Assembly: GCA_910578145.1 (NCBI GenBank)
Contig: CAJTPJ010000008.1
Span: 1-64,000 of the forward strand
DNA length: 64,000 nt
Reading direction: 5' to 3'
From: an uncultured Christensenella sp.
GTDB lineage: Bacteria > Bacillota > Clostridia > Christensenellales > Borkfalkiaceae
Of this stretch, positions 32,563-42,040 are shown piece by piece (positions within the stretch are counted from its first letter, which is position 1; the number at the start of each line of letters is the position of its first letter). A program made the translations under genes and the position numbers. The notes beneath the pieces are model-generated. The model was given only the letters and a program-made list of their open reading frames with translations. It searched no databases and had not been told where the DNA came from.

Positions 32563-35538
32563 ATGGCTGAAAACAGAAATGAAAATCCTAATCAGCAGGT
32601 GCGCCCGCTTAAAAAAGCGGACTTAATTATCAGATACGAGAGGGATTTGTCTTTAAAAGCGGAGGACATTCTTAAACAAGTCAAAACGGCGGGTGAAAAC
32701 GTTAACGCCGCCGACGCGAAAATTCAGTCCGTAATAGACAAGCTCGGCATAGATAACACAGACGTCCATCAGGAAATCCAGCGCGTTCTTATTCAGGGCG
32801 AAGCTCTTAACGACAGCGTAAAGGAAGAATGCAAATCGCTGAAAAACGAGATGAAATACCTCGCAATGCAAAACGAGAGCATTTTCACCTCGGTTTCCGA
32901 AAAAGTTAAAGAGCTTGAAAATTTAGTTGAAGAAGTAAAGTCGAAAGTAGGCGAACCTACCCAAACGCCCGAAGAAGAACCCGAGGAAGAAGTTGCGGAA
33001 GAACCCGTTGAAGAAAAGGTTGAACCCGCGGCGGAAACCGTTCCCGTTCAGGCGGAAATAGACTACGACTTGCTTGCGGATAAAATTGCAGAGCGTATGC
33101 CCCAGCCCAATTACACGGTTGCTCCCGTCGAGGCTACGGGCGTAGAACCTTTGGATTACGACCTGCTTGTAGATAAACTCGTAGCGAGAATGCCCGCGCA
33201 GGAAGTGGTTACGGTAGCCGCTCCCGCACAGACGGTTGCGGAAATAGACTACGACTTGCTTGCCGAAAAGGTTGCGGCGCTTATCCCCGCGCAGGAAGCT
33301 GCGCCCGTTGCGCCCGTTCAGGCGGAACTCGATTACGACTTACTCGCACAAAAAATTGCAAACCTTATGCCCGACAGGGAGGTTGCCGTAGCCGCGGCGG
33401 TTCCCGTTCAGGTAGAGCCGCAAATGGATTACGATTTGCTTGCGGAAAAGGTTGCTTCGCATATTCCCGTAAATAACGCTCCCGTAGAGGTGGTTGCGGC
33501 TCCCGCCGAGTTCGATATCGACGCTCTTGCGGATAAAGTCGTTTCCCGCTTCCCCATACAGGAAAGCGTTTCCCCCGATTACATTGCTTCGCGCGTTGCC
33601 GAACAGCTTGTAATTCCTCAGGCGCAGGGCGAGCCCGATTATGAAACCATAGCTGAAAAAGTTGCGGAAAGAATAGTCGTTCCCCAGGCTAACGCAGAAG
33701 TCGATAACGACTACATTGCGGAAAAGGTGCTTGAAAGAATTAATTCCGCAACCGAAACGGGCAATATCGACTGCGAGTACATCGCGGACAGAATTGCCAG
33801 CCAGATAGTAATACCCGAACCCCGCGAACAGGCGTTCGACTACGAATACTTAGCTCACAGGGTTTCCGAACAGATAGTAATACCCGAACCCCGCAACAAT
33901 TACGCGGCGTTTGCTTCCGCTCCCGCAGTTAGAGCGGAAATCGACGAGGACGAGCTTGCGGACGCAATCGCGCTTAAAGTCGGCTCGCTTAAACCCGACG
34001 ACTTTGAAATTCTTGTCGACGACGAGGGTTGCAATTCAATTTCCAAAGTTATTATCGACAAGCTCGATTACGAACTTATCGCAAATACCGTTGCGGATAA
34101 ACTCCGCGATACGCTGATAGAACTCGAAACCGACGAACCCGACTACGAAGAGATGGCAACGCGCATAAGCGAAAACATCACCGTTGCGGGCGTTAACGAG
34201 GACGCTATCGCAGATAAAGCGGCGGCAGTGCTTTCCAACTACCTGCCCGAGTTCGATACCGACGAAATTGCGGATAAGGTAGCCGTTCAGGTTATCAGCG
34301 CAATGCCCACGGTTGACCACGACGCGCTTACGCAGTCCATTACCGAAAGGCTTATCGAGTCGCAACAAAACGCCGATTACGACGTGGTGCTTGACGAAGA
34401 GGGCGTTGATCGCGTTTCCGACAGCGTTTCCGAAAAGGTTTACGGCGTTGCGGACGAAAGGTTTACGGCAATCGACAACGAGATAGCGGAAATTAAGGAA
34501 ATGCTTGAAAAGGGCGTTGTTACCGTGCGTGACGGCGAGCTTGCAAGCACTGCGGTTTACGATTCGTACGTAACCGAAGAAACGCTTGTAACCGTTTCCG
34601 ACCTTATTGAAAATTACGAAGAAGAGCCCGAGGAAGAAATTTCCGAAGAGCCCGAGGAAGAGATAGTTGAAGAAGAGATAAACGAAGAACCCGCCGAAGA
34701 GCCTTACGAAGAGGTTATCGAGGAGGAGCTCGTTGAAGAAACTTACGAGGAAGAAATTCCCGAAGAAGAGGTAATTGAAGAAGAGGAACCCGAAGCTCAG
34801 CCCGAAGAAGAGGTTGCAGAGGAAGAACCCGTTGAGGAAATTACCGAAGAAGCAGTAGAAGAACAGCCGGTAGAAGAAACCGAAGAAGTTATTGAAGAAA
34901 CCGTTGAAGAAGTTGCGGAAGAGCCTGTTGAAGAACAGTCCGCCGAGGTTGCCGAAGTTGTTGAAACGGAGGAAGCCGAGGAAAACGAAGACGGTAACGA
35001 CGACGGCGACGAGGGAGAGGACGGCGACGAAGAAGGCGGAGAAGGCGGCGTAGACTTTGCGAATATGATGCGTTTCAACCGCAGCTTTATTGCAAGAATT
35101 ATACAAAGCTCCGACGACCAAAAGAGATATTACGGCGAAGTTAAAAACGCGCTGTTAAGTTACAGAAAAGTGAACTCTAACGTTGCGTGGGGCGCCGAGC
35201 GTTTCCACAAAGGCAGGGAAACTATCGCCCGCTTGAAAATCCGCGGTAAGACGTTGGTGCTGTACCTTGCGCTTGACCCCGCTACTCACGAGTATTCGGT
35301 TTACCATCATAAAGACGTTTCCAGCAACAAGTCGTTGCACGGCACGCCTATGATGGTAAAGGTAAAAAGTCCCCTCGGCGTAAAGAAAGCCGTAAGACTT
35401 ATCGACGAAATGCTTGAAGCGCGCGACGGCGTAAAACGCCCCGTACCTCAGCGTGATTACGCGGCTATGTACCCTTACGAGAGTATGGACGAATTGATTG
35501 AAGACGGACTTGTAAAGGACGTAAGAAAAGACAAATAA
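32563..35538 (+). CDS. Large acidic repeat protein with conserved C-terminal domain
   Basis: I start at the ATG at 32563 (991 residues, MAENRNENPN) behind GAGGTGG. No signal peptide or membrane helix is visible, so it is cytosolic. Residues about 20-145 are helical. About 165-600 hold roughly 17 copies of a 14-16-residue unit of the form D-Y-D-x-L-A-x-K-V-A-x-x-I-x-P, separated by Pro/Ala/Val-rich linkers. About 680-825 is almost only Glu with Pro, Val and Ile. The C-terminal ~160 residues (from DFANMMRFNRSF) form a globular domain containing KTLVLYLALDPATHEYSVYH. I recall similar tails on large unnamed Clostridia and Mollicutes proteins. A scaffold or polar-organising role is a guess. Confidence 0.8.
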   Translation: MAENRNENPNQQVRPLKKADLIIRYERDLSLKAEDILKQVKTAGENVNAADAKIQSVIDKLGIDNTDVHQEIQRVLIQGEALNDSVKEECKSLKNEMKYLAMQNESIFTSVSEKVKELENLVEEVKSKVGEPTQTPEEEPEEEVAEEPVEEKVEPAAETVPVQAEIDYDLLADKIAERMPQPNYTVAPVEATGVEPLDYDLLVDKLVARMPAQEVVTVAAPAQTVAEIDYDLLAEKVAALIPAQEAAPVAPVQAELDYDLLAQKIANLMPDREVAVAAAVPVQVEPQMDYDLLAEKVASHIPVNNAPVEVVAAPAEFDIDALADKVVSRFPIQESVSPDYIASRVAEQLVIPQAQGEPDYETIAEKVAERIVVPQANAEVDNDYIAEKVLERINSATETGNIDCEYIADRIASQIVIPEPREQAFDYEYLAHRVSEQIVIPEPRNNYAAFASAPAVRAEIDEDELADAIALKVGSLKPDDFEILVDDEGCNSISKVIIDKLDYELIANTVADKLRDTLIELETDEPDYEEMATRISENITVAGVNEDAIADKAAAVLSNYLPEFDTDEIADKVAVQVISAMPTVDHDALTQSITERLIESQQNADYDVVLDEEGVDRVSDSVSEKVYGVADERFTAIDNEIAEIKEMLEKGVVTVRDGELASTAVYDSYVTEETLVTVSDLIENYEEEPEEEISEEPEEEIVEEEINEEPAEEPYEEVIEEELVEETYEEEIPEEEVIEEEEPEAQPEEEVAEEEPVEEITEEAVEEQPVEETEEVIEETVEEVAEEPVEEQSAEVAEVVETEEAEENEDGNDDGDEGEDGDEEGGEGGVDFANMMRFNRSFIARIIQSSDDQKRYYGEVKNALLSYRKVNSNVAWGAERFHKGRETIARLKIRGKTLVLYLALDPATHEYSVYHHKDVSSNKSLHGTPMMVKVKSPLGVKKAVRLIDEMLEARDGVKRPVPQRDYAAMYPYESMDELIEDGLVKDVRKDK

Positions 35539-35552
35539 AAAAATTGATGCGC

Positions 35553-35579
35553 GGGGGTTGATTCTGTCAACCCCCCTTT
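35553..35579 (+). terminator. Terminator-like hairpin before rnj
   Basis: GGGGGTTGA/TCAACCCCC, 9-bp stem, loop TTCTG, short T run. Confidence 0.65.
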
Positions 35580-35604
35580 CAATAGTAATAATAAACGGAG
35601 TTAT

Positions 35605-37500
35605 ATGAATCAGGAAAACAACAAACCCACGGCGGTTTTGCCAAAGCGCAGAAGAAACGGCGCGCAAAAACCCGCCGCAACCCACGAAAGCGAAGTTAGC
35701 GGAAAAAAGCGCGGGCAACCCGCCCGCTTCGGGCGACCCAAAAATAATAAACAGCCTACGCAGTCCGCCCCGCGCGAAAATAAAAAGCGCGTAAAGCCGG
35801 CGGAAAAACCTGCAAAGCCTGCAACCGAAAAGCAAATTAAGGGCAAGCGCGGCGGCAAGCCCGTTAAAATAATATTCCTTGGCGGCGTTGGCGAAATAGG
35901 TAAAAATATGACCGCTATAGAGTGCGGCGACGATATCATAATAATAGACGCGGGCGCGATATTTCCCACCGAGGAAACGCCCGGTTTCGACCTTATCGTA
36001 CCCGACATAACCTATCTTTTGGATAACGCTAAAAAAATCCGCGGGCTTATTTTAACGCACGGACACGAGGACCACATCGGCGGCGTGCCCTATCTTTTAA
36101 AGGAGCTTAAAGTGCCCGTAATCGGCACTAAACTCACGCTCGCGCTCGTTGACAACAAACTGCGCGAGCACCGTTTAAATTCCGTAAAAGAAATTACGGT
36201 AACGCCGGGGCAGACTATACAGCTTGGCTGTTTCAAAGTACGGGCAATAAACGTCAACCATTCCATTGCGGGCTCGCTGGCGTTTGCAATTAACACGCCG
36301 CAGGGCGTGATTTTCCACAGCGGCGACTATAAAATAGACTTAACCCCCGTAGCGGGCGACCCCATCGATTTAAAAACCATATGCGATATAGGCTCGGCGG
36401 GCGTGCTGCTGTATATGGGCGAAAGCACTAATATCGAGCGCGCGGGTTTTACTATGAGCGAAACCACCGTGGGTACCACGCTTGACAGGCTTTTTAACGA
36501 AAACACCAAGCGGCGAATAATAATCGCCACGTTCGCTTCCAACGTTCACCGCCTGCAACAGATAATAGACCTTGCCGTGAAATACCGCCGCAAAGTTGCG
36601 CTGTCGGGCAGAAGTATGTTAAACGTAGTTGAAGCCGCCGAAAAGATAGGCGAAATAAATATTCCCGACGACGTTTTGATAGACGTTTCCAAAATAAAAA
36701 ATATGCGCGACAGCGAAATTTTAGTCGTTTCCACGGGTAGTCAGGGCGAGCCTATGAGCGCGTTAACGCGTATGGCTAACGGAGATAATCCTTCGGTTAC
36801 CGTGGGCTCTAACGATACCGTTATAATTTCGGCTTCTCCCATTCCCGGCAACGAAAAGCTGGTTTATCGCGTTATTAATAACCTTTACAAAAAGGGCGCG
36901 GAAGTCGTTTATGAAAGCCTTGAACACGTTCACGTTTCCGGTCACGCGTGCAGGGAAGAGCATAAAATTATGCATAACCTGTTAAAGCCCACTTATTTTA
37001 TTCCCGTGCACGGCGAGTACAGACACCTTAAAAAACACGCGCAACTTGCGTGTGAATTGGGCGTGCCGGAAAGCAGAATGATTATCCCCGACATTGGCGA
37101 TTTAATAGAAATTTCCGCAAAGGGTATGAAAAAGGCTGCAAGCGTGCCCTCGGGTTCGCGTCTTATCGACGGCGAGGGGATAGAGGACGAAAAGGCGAGC
37201 ACGGTTATAGAGGACAGGCGTCAGCTGTCCGAAGAAGGGCTTTTCATAGTTTCGCTTGCAGTTTCAGGCGGGGAAGTAGTGGGCGAGCCCGCTATCAATT
37301 CGCGTGGGTTCGTGTTTGATTTCCACCGCGACTACAACAAGGAAATGCGCGAAGTTATCGCCCGCGCTATCGACGGCGTGGATATTGCCCGTGCCGGCAC
37401 CGACGAGCTTAAACGCGCTGTAAAGCGTTCGCTGCGCAACTATCTTTTAAAGAAAACCAAGCAGTCGCCTATGGTTGTGCCCGTGGTGGTAGAGCTTTAA
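35605..37500 (+). CDS. rnj: Ribonuclease J with extended basic N-terminus
   Basis: RNase J is a metallo-beta-lactamase/beta-CASP nuclease with 5'-3' exonuclease and endonuclease activity, central to mRNA decay in Firmicutes. The 631-residue protein has the metal site LTHGHEDHIGG, GDYKIDLTPV, the beta-CASP part and the C-terminal HVSGHACREEH / PVHGEYRHL metal and RNA-binding motifs. The family is normally about 555 residues. The extra ~85 residues are an N-terminal Lys/Arg/Pro/Gln-rich disordered tail (PKRRRNG, ENKKRVKPAEKPAK). RBS GGAG. Four bases separate it from the methyltransferase gene. Confidence 0.96.
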   Translation: MNQENNKPTAVLPKRRRNGAQKPAATHESEVSGKKRGQPARFGRPKNNKQPTQSAPRENKKRVKPAEKPAKPATEKQIKGKRGGKPVKIIFLGGVGEIGKNMTAIECGDDIIIIDAGAIFPTEETPGFDLIVPDITYLLDNAKKIRGLILTHGHEDHIGGVPYLLKELKVPVIGTKLTLALVDNKLREHRLNSVKEITVTPGQTIQLGCFKVRAINVNHSIAGSLAFAINTPQGVIFHSGDYKIDLTPVAGDPIDLKTICDIGSAGVLLYMGESTNIERAGFTMSETTVGTTLDRLFNENTKRRIIIATFASNVHRLQQIIDLAVKYRRKVALSGRSMLNVVEAAEKIGEINIPDDVLIDVSKIKNMRDSEILVVSTGSQGEPMSALTRMANGDNPSVTVGSNDTVIISASPIPGNEKLVYRVINNLYKKGAEVVYESLEHVHVSGHACREEHKIMHNLLKPTYFIPVHGEYRHLKKHAQLACELGVPESRMIIPDIGDLIEISAKGMKKAASVPSGSRLIDGEGIEDEKASTVIEDRRQLSEEGLFIVSLAVSGGEVVGEPAINSRGFVFDFHRDYNKEMREVIARAIDGVDIARAGTDELKRAVKRSLRNYLLKKTKQSPMVVPVVVEL

Positions 37501-37504
37501 ACTT

Positions 37505-38170
37505 ATGGAAAATTTTACCTACGCCCATAACGATACGAGTAACGGCGAAAGAAATACGGTAACGGCGCAGTTTAACAAGCCGCGTTTAAGCCCGAAAATT
37601 AAAGCCGTGCGCGGCGAGGCGTTTAAAGCGGAAATACCCGTTTCAAACGACGAAACGCTAAATTTTTTAATAACGCTCGTCTGCGCGCTTAAACCTTTAA
37701 ACGTGCTTGAACTTGGCACGGCGGTGGGCGCGTCGGGCGCGGTTATGCTTGAAAACTGCCCGTCTGCGCATTTGACCACCATTGAACGCGACGAAAATTT
37801 TTATAACGCCGCGCGCGAAAATTTTGCGGCGTTGGGGCTTTGTAACCGCGTAACTTTAATATGCGGCGACGCAGGCAAAGAGATAGAAAAACTTGACGGC
37901 GGGTTTGATTTTATATTTTTGGACTGTGCAAAGGCGCAGTATATCAAATATCTTCCCCGCCTAAAAAGTTTGCTTAAAAAGGGCGGCGTGCTCGTCGCCG
38001 ACGACGTATTGTTGTACGGCTACGTAACGGGCGAGGCGGAAACCCCCAAAAAGCGCAAAATGCTGGTACAGCATATTAAAGAATATATCAACGCGGTTAC
38101 AACAGACGAGGCGCTTGCAACAACCGTGCTTAACGTTGGCAACGGCGTTGCGCTAAGCGTTAAATTATAA
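37505..38170 (+). CDS. trmR: O-methyltransferase, probable tRNA ho5U34 methyltransferase TrmR
   Basis: This class I SAM-dependent O-methyltransferase has 221 residues. SAM-binding motif I is VLELGTAVGASGAV; an acidic loop reads TTIERDENF; FIFLDCAKAQYIKYLP and GVLVADDVLLYG carry the metal-ligand Asp residues of the caffeoyl-CoA OMT/YrrM fold. In Bacillus, YrrM (TrmR) methylates 5-hydroxyuridine at tRNA position 34 to 5-methoxyuridine, and its gene neighbours U32-family yrrNO. The next gene here is a U32 family member, so the same pathway is the best reading. The symbol is by context. Confidence 0.8.
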   Translation: MENFTYAHNDTSNGERNTVTAQFNKPRLSPKIKAVRGEAFKAEIPVSNDETLNFLITLVCALKPLNVLELGTAVGASGAVMLENCPSAHLTTIERDENFYNAARENFAALGLCNRVTLICGDAGKEIEKLDGGFDFIFLDCAKAQYIKYLPRLKSLLKKGGVLVADDVLLYGYVTGEAETPKKRKMLVQHIKEYINAVTTDEALATTVLNVGNGVALSVKL

Positions 38171-38172
38171 TT

Positions 38173-39366
38173 ATGGATTTGGAACTTTTAGCGCCTGCGG
38201 GCAATTTTTCAAAACTTAAAACGGCGTTTTATTTTGGAGCGGACGCGGCTTATATAGGCGGCAAAGATTTTTCTTTGCGTTCGTTTGCCGATAATTTCAC
38301 CCGCGACGAGCTTAAAAAAGCGGTGGAATACGCGCACGCGCTGGGTAAAAAAGTTTACGTTACGGCAAATATTTTTGCAAAAAACGCGGATATGGCTTTG
38401 CTTGAAGATTACTTTTCTTATTTAAGCGGAATAGGCGCGGACGCGGCTATAATATCAGATAGCGGCGTATTTTACGCGGCAAGAAAAGCCGCGCCCAACC
38501 TTGCCGTACACGTTTCCACGCAAGCCAACTTAACCAATAAATACGCAGTAAAATTTTGGAGCGAGCAGGGCGCTTCGCGCGCTATTCTCGCCCGCGAGCT
38601 GTCGCTTGCGGAAATAGCGGAAATAGCCGATTTCGTGCCTGAAATAGAGCTTGAGGCGTTTGTGCACGGCGCTATGTGCATTTCATATTCGGGCAGATGT
38701 CTGTTGTCAAACTACCTTTCGGGGCGGGAGAGCAACCGTGGCGAATGCGTTCAGGCTTGCCGCTGGAACTATCAAATACGCAAAAAAGACGCGCTTTCGG
38801 ATAGCGGTTGGCTGGATTTGGAGGAGGACGGGCGCGGCGCGTACGTTTTAAACTCCAAGGATTTGAATATGAGCGCGCACCTAAACGAAATGCGCGCGGC
38901 GGGCGTAACCTCCTTTAAAATAGAGGGCAGAATGAAGTCCGAATATTATCTGGCAACGGTTATCAACGCGTACCGCCGCTGTATTGACGGCGGGTTTTCG
39001 GAAGTGGTCGCGCGCGAACTGCTTACCGCCGCCCACCGCGATTACACAACGGCTTACGCGCTTGGCGTCAACGACGGCACGGTAAATTATACCGACAGTC
39101 AGGCAAAGGGCGATTGCGACTATATAGGCAACGTAATTTCTTGCTGCGGCGGGTTTGCCGTGGTGGAAATGCGCGGCAGGTTTAAAATAGGAGATACTTT
39201 GGAAGTGCTTTCGCCTAACGATAATTTCGGCAACAGTTTTAAGGTAACGCAGGCTTACACGGGTGCGGGAGAAAGCGTGGACGATTGTAAACTCGTACAG
39301 GAAAATTATAAAATCGCCTGCCCGTACGCGCTGAGCGGCGGCGATATTTTGAGAAGAAGAAAATGA
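38173..39366 (+). CDS. trhP: U32 family protein, probable tRNA U34 hydroxylation factor TrhP
   Basis: Annotated by family as peptidase U32. Members of the TrhP group instead form 5-hydroxyuridine at tRNA U34 using prephenate and an iron-sulfur cluster. The 397-residue protein has the TIM-barrel opening LLAPAGNFSKLKTAFYFGAD and the U32 signature EAFVHGAMCISYSGRCLLS with later cysteines in RGECVQACRWNY that fit cluster ligands. A C-terminal beta domain is present (GDTLEVLSP). It starts 2 bases after the TrmR-like gene and overlaps aroA by ATGA; the shikimate-pathway neighbour is notable because prephenate is derived from that pathway. Confidence 0.85.
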   Translation: MDLELLAPAGNFSKLKTAFYFGADAAYIGGKDFSLRSFADNFTRDELKKAVEYAHALGKKVYVTANIFAKNADMALLEDYFSYLSGIGADAAIISDSGVFYAARKAAPNLAVHVSTQANLTNKYAVKFWSEQGASRAILARELSLAEIAEIADFVPEIELEAFVHGAMCISYSGRCLLSNYLSGRESNRGECVQACRWNYQIRKKDALSDSGWLDLEEDGRGAYVLNSKDLNMSAHLNEMRAAGVTSFKIEGRMKSEYYLATVINAYRRCIDGGFSEVVARELLTAAHRDYTTAYALGVNDGTVNYTDSQAKGDCDYIGNVISCCGGFAVVEMRGRFKIGDTLEVLSPNDNFGNSFKVTQAYTGAGESVDDCKLVQENYKIACPYALSGGDILRRRK

Positions 39367-40583
39367 ATTACGCGGTAAAAAATATTTACGGCAAAACTAC
39401 GAGCAAAAAAGTTAACGTAACCGTGCCCGGTTCAAAAAGCGTAACCGCGCGCGCGCTGTTGCTTGCGGCGATAGCAAGCGGCGAAAGCACCCTTTACGGC
39501 GTACAGTACGGCGACGATTGCGCAGCGTTTTTAAATTGCCTTAAAGGGCTGGGCGTTAAAACTTCGGTTTGCGGCACAACGGTAAAAATATGGGGTTGCG
39601 GCGGCAAGTTAAGCGTTAACGGCGGTAAAATAAACGTGGGCAGCGCGGGCACGGCGGCGCGGTTTTTGCCCGCGTTTCTTGCTTTCCAAGAGGGCGAGTT
39701 TACTCTTGAAAGTTCAGAGCAAATGAAAAAACGCCCCCTCGAGCCGCTTATAAAAACGCTTGAAGATATGGGCGCAAAGTTCACTTTTCACGAACTTCCG
39801 TACCGTTACCCGTTTACCGTTAAGGGCACGGCAAGCCCTAAAACTTCTTTAAAAGTGGATATAGGCAAAAGCAGCCAATTTTTGTCAGCGCTTTTAATTT
39901 CCGCGGTATGCGCGGGCGCGCCTGTAACCGTTGCAGTGGACGGCGCGCACGGGCTTGACTACGTTAATATGACCGTGGAAATGATTAAGGCGTTCGGCAC
40001 GGAAGTTTGCACGGACGGCGGCGCGTATACAGTTAGCGGCGGCTATACTGCGCGCGACTATAAAATAGAGCCGGATATTTCGGCGGCGTGCTATTTTTAC
40101 GCTATAAATAAAATTCTCGGCTGTGAAATAAACGTGGATGGTATACCCGAAAACAGTTTGCAGGGCGATATCAAGTTTATCCGCTTATTAAAAAATTTTA
40201 ACGGCGGAAAAATAGATATGGGCGGGTTTTCTGACCAGACTTTAACGCTTGCGGCAATAGCGCCGTACCTTGACAAACCTACCGAAATAGTAAACGTAGC
40301 GCATATCCGCGGGCAGGAATGCGACAGGATAGCGGCGATAACGTATAACCTTACGGCAATGGGCGTAAAGTGCGAAGAGCGCGCCGACGGCGTTAAAATT
40401 TATCCGTCGCAGCCCAAGCCCGCTAAAATTAATACTTTCGGCGACCACCGCGTGGCAATGAGCTTTGCCGTTACGGGATTGCGCGCCGACGGCATAGTTA
40501 TAGAAAACTCCGAAGTATGCTCTAAAACTTTTGCCGATTTTTTCAACGTTTTAAATTTGCTTTGCGATAAACTTACGGGCTGA
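39363..40583 (+). CDS. aroA: 3-Phosphoshikimate 1-carboxyvinyltransferase (EPSP synthase)
   Basis: This enzyme joins shikimate-3-phosphate and PEP in the shikimate pathway. The 406-residue protein has PGSKSVTARALLLAA, GSAGTAARFLPAF (normally NAGTAMR), DIGKSSQFLSALLIS, RGQECDRIAAI (normally R-x-K-E-S-D-R) and FGDHRVAMSFAV. The changes at GSAGTAARF and ECDR are mild departures and might alter PEP-site properties. It overlaps the U32 gene by ATGA, so it is the distal gene of the rnj-trmR-trhP-aroA run. No other shikimate gene is adjacent. Confidence 0.93.
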   Translation: MNYAVKNIYGKTTSKKVNVTVPGSKSVTARALLLAAIASGESTLYGVQYGDDCAAFLNCLKGLGVKTSVCGTTVKIWGCGGKLSVNGGKINVGSAGTAARFLPAFLAFQEGEFTLESSEQMKKRPLEPLIKTLEDMGAKFTFHELPYRYPFTVKGTASPKTSLKVDIGKSSQFLSALLISAVCAGAPVTVAVDGAHGLDYVNMTVEMIKAFGTEVCTDGGAYTVSGGYTARDYKIEPDISAACYFYAINKILGCEINVDGIPENSLQGDIKFIRLLKNFNGGKIDMGGFSDQTLTLAAIAPYLDKPTEIVNVAHIRGQECDRIAAITYNLTAMGVKCEERADGVKIYPSQPKPAKINTFGDHRVAMSFAVTGLRADGIVIENSEVCSKTFADFFNVLNLLCDKLTG

Positions 40584-40624
40584 CCGCCTGTAACGTTATA
40601 CAAAGCGTTTTCATACGCGTACAT

Positions 40625-41926
40625 ATGGAAAGGATAGTAATACATTCCGATTTAAATAATTTTTACGCTTCGGTAGAAAAAAAGTTGCGCCCCGAACTTG
40701 CGGGCAAGCCCGTTGCGGTTTGCGGCAACAAGGAAGAGCGGCACGGCATAGTGCTTGCAAAAAGCGAAGAAGCCAAAAAAGCGGGCGTAAAAACAGGCGA
40801 CACCATTTGGCAGGCGCAAAAAAAATGCCGCGATATAGTAATAGTGCCTACAAATTTTCCGCTTTATATGGAGTATTCGCGCAAGGTAAAAGCAATTTAC
40901 GCGCGGTACACCGACCTTATAGAAAGCTACGGCATTGACGAGTGTTGGCTGGATTTAACCCGTTCCACACGCGTTTTTCCCGAATTTGCGGAAAAATACG
41001 TAATTTCTGGCGGGGAAAAGCATTTTAGCGACGAATATCTTAAATTTATGGGCGACGTTATACGCAACGCCGTTAAATCGGAGCTGGGCATAACCGTTTC
41101 GTGCGGGGTTTCTTTCAACAAAGTGTTTGCCAAACTCGGTTCCGACCTTAAAAAGCCGGACGGCACTACGGTAATTTCTTACCTTAACGGCAAATCCGTA
41201 GTAAACGGTTTGCCCGTTGAAGATTTGCTTTTCGTGGGTAAAGCCACGGGCGGCAAACTTCACGCAATGGGCTATAACACAATAGGACAGCTTGCCGCCG
41301 CTGACGACGGGGTTATTATTAAAACTTTCGGCAAAGTAGGCGAAACGCTGTTGAAATACGCTCGCGGTTTGGACGAAGACGAGGTAAAGCATATGGACGA
41401 AAAGCGGGAGTACAAGTCTATCGGCAATTCCTGCACCTATGCCGAGGATATAACTAACCCGTCGCGGATAGAGCGTATGTTGTACGTGCTTGCGGAAAGC
41501 GTTGCTGCGCGCTTGCGCGAAACCGACCAAGGGCTTGCGGATACCGTGCATCTTTGGGTGAGGTTTGCCGATTTAAGCGATATCGCCGTACAAAAAAAAG
41601 TGCGGCATACCGCGTTGTGCGGCGAAATAGCCCGCCACGCGTTTGCGCTTTTTCAGGATTGCGTAAACGCTCCGTTTGCCGTGCGCGCGCTCGGCGTAAC
41701 CGTTTCAGGCTTTGACAACGGCTCGTCGCAAATTACTTTCGATGAAAGCGCGGGAAATTATAAAAAGCTGGAAGCGGTGGAAAGGTGTGTGGACGGAATA
41801 AGGAAAAAGCACGGCTACGACAAACTGCAGCGCGGCATAGTTTCCGAAGAGCCGTCGCAAATGAAAAACGATATTAAAAATTCGCATTTGATTAAACCCG
41901 CTAATTTTGAAGATAGAGAAAAATAA
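40625..41926 (+). CDS. dinB: DNA polymerase IV (Y-family)
   Basis: Translesion polymerase of the DinB/UmuC type, 433 residues. The catalytic metal site HSDLNNFYASVE and SYGIDECWLDLT are present. Helix-hairpin-helix-like KTFGKVGETLLKYARG and the little-finger domain follow. The C-terminus shows no clear beta-clamp peptide, though the end is disordered. It starts with ATG without an obvious RBS, 41 bases after aroA. Confidence 0.93.
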   Translation: MERIVIHSDLNNFYASVEKKLRPELAGKPVAVCGNKEERHGIVLAKSEEAKKAGVKTGDTIWQAQKKCRDIVIVPTNFPLYMEYSRKVKAIYARYTDLIESYGIDECWLDLTRSTRVFPEFAEKYVISGGEKHFSDEYLKFMGDVIRNAVKSELGITVSCGVSFNKVFAKLGSDLKKPDGTTVISYLNGKSVVNGLPVEDLLFVGKATGGKLHAMGYNTIGQLAAADDGVIIKTFGKVGETLLKYARGLDEDEVKHMDEKREYKSIGNSCTYAEDITNPSRIERMLYVLAESVAARLRETDQGLADTVHLWVRFADLSDIAVQKKVRHTALCGEIARHAFALFQDCVNAPFAVRALGVTVSGFDNGSSQITFDESAGNYKKLEAVERCVDGIRKKHGYDKLQRGIVSEEPSQMKNDIKNSHLIKPANFEDREK

Positions 41927-41980
41927 CGAGCGGTAAAGTTGACGATAAGAAAGACTGATAATTTACGCAAGTCAATTAAT

Positions 41981-42010
41981 TTGACAATTACCGCGCATAA
42001 ATTATATAAT
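41981..42010 (+). promoter_or_regulatory. Sigma-A promoter for glutamine synthetase III
   Basis: TTGACA (41981-41986), 18-base spacer, TATAAT (42005-42010). Confidence 0.85.
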
Positions 42011-42040
42011 TGCAATGTAATAAAATTCAGGAGAAAGAAT

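Noticed and set aside
33060..34360. Regular repeats that could suggest a CRISPR-like array
   Set aside because: The repeats are at the protein level, in frame and diverged in DNA; spacers are not uniform.
34036..35121. Long open frame on the strand opposite the acidic repeat gene (361 codons)
   Set aside because: It is the complement of Glu-rich codons (GAA/GAG read as TTC/CTC), giving a Phe/Asn/Gly-rich nonsense protein with no RBS.
40560..40624. A dinB promoter or SOS box before DNA polymerase IV
   Set aside because: TATACA at 40597 lacks a matching -35, and no LexA-type CGAAC-N4-GTTCG site was seen.
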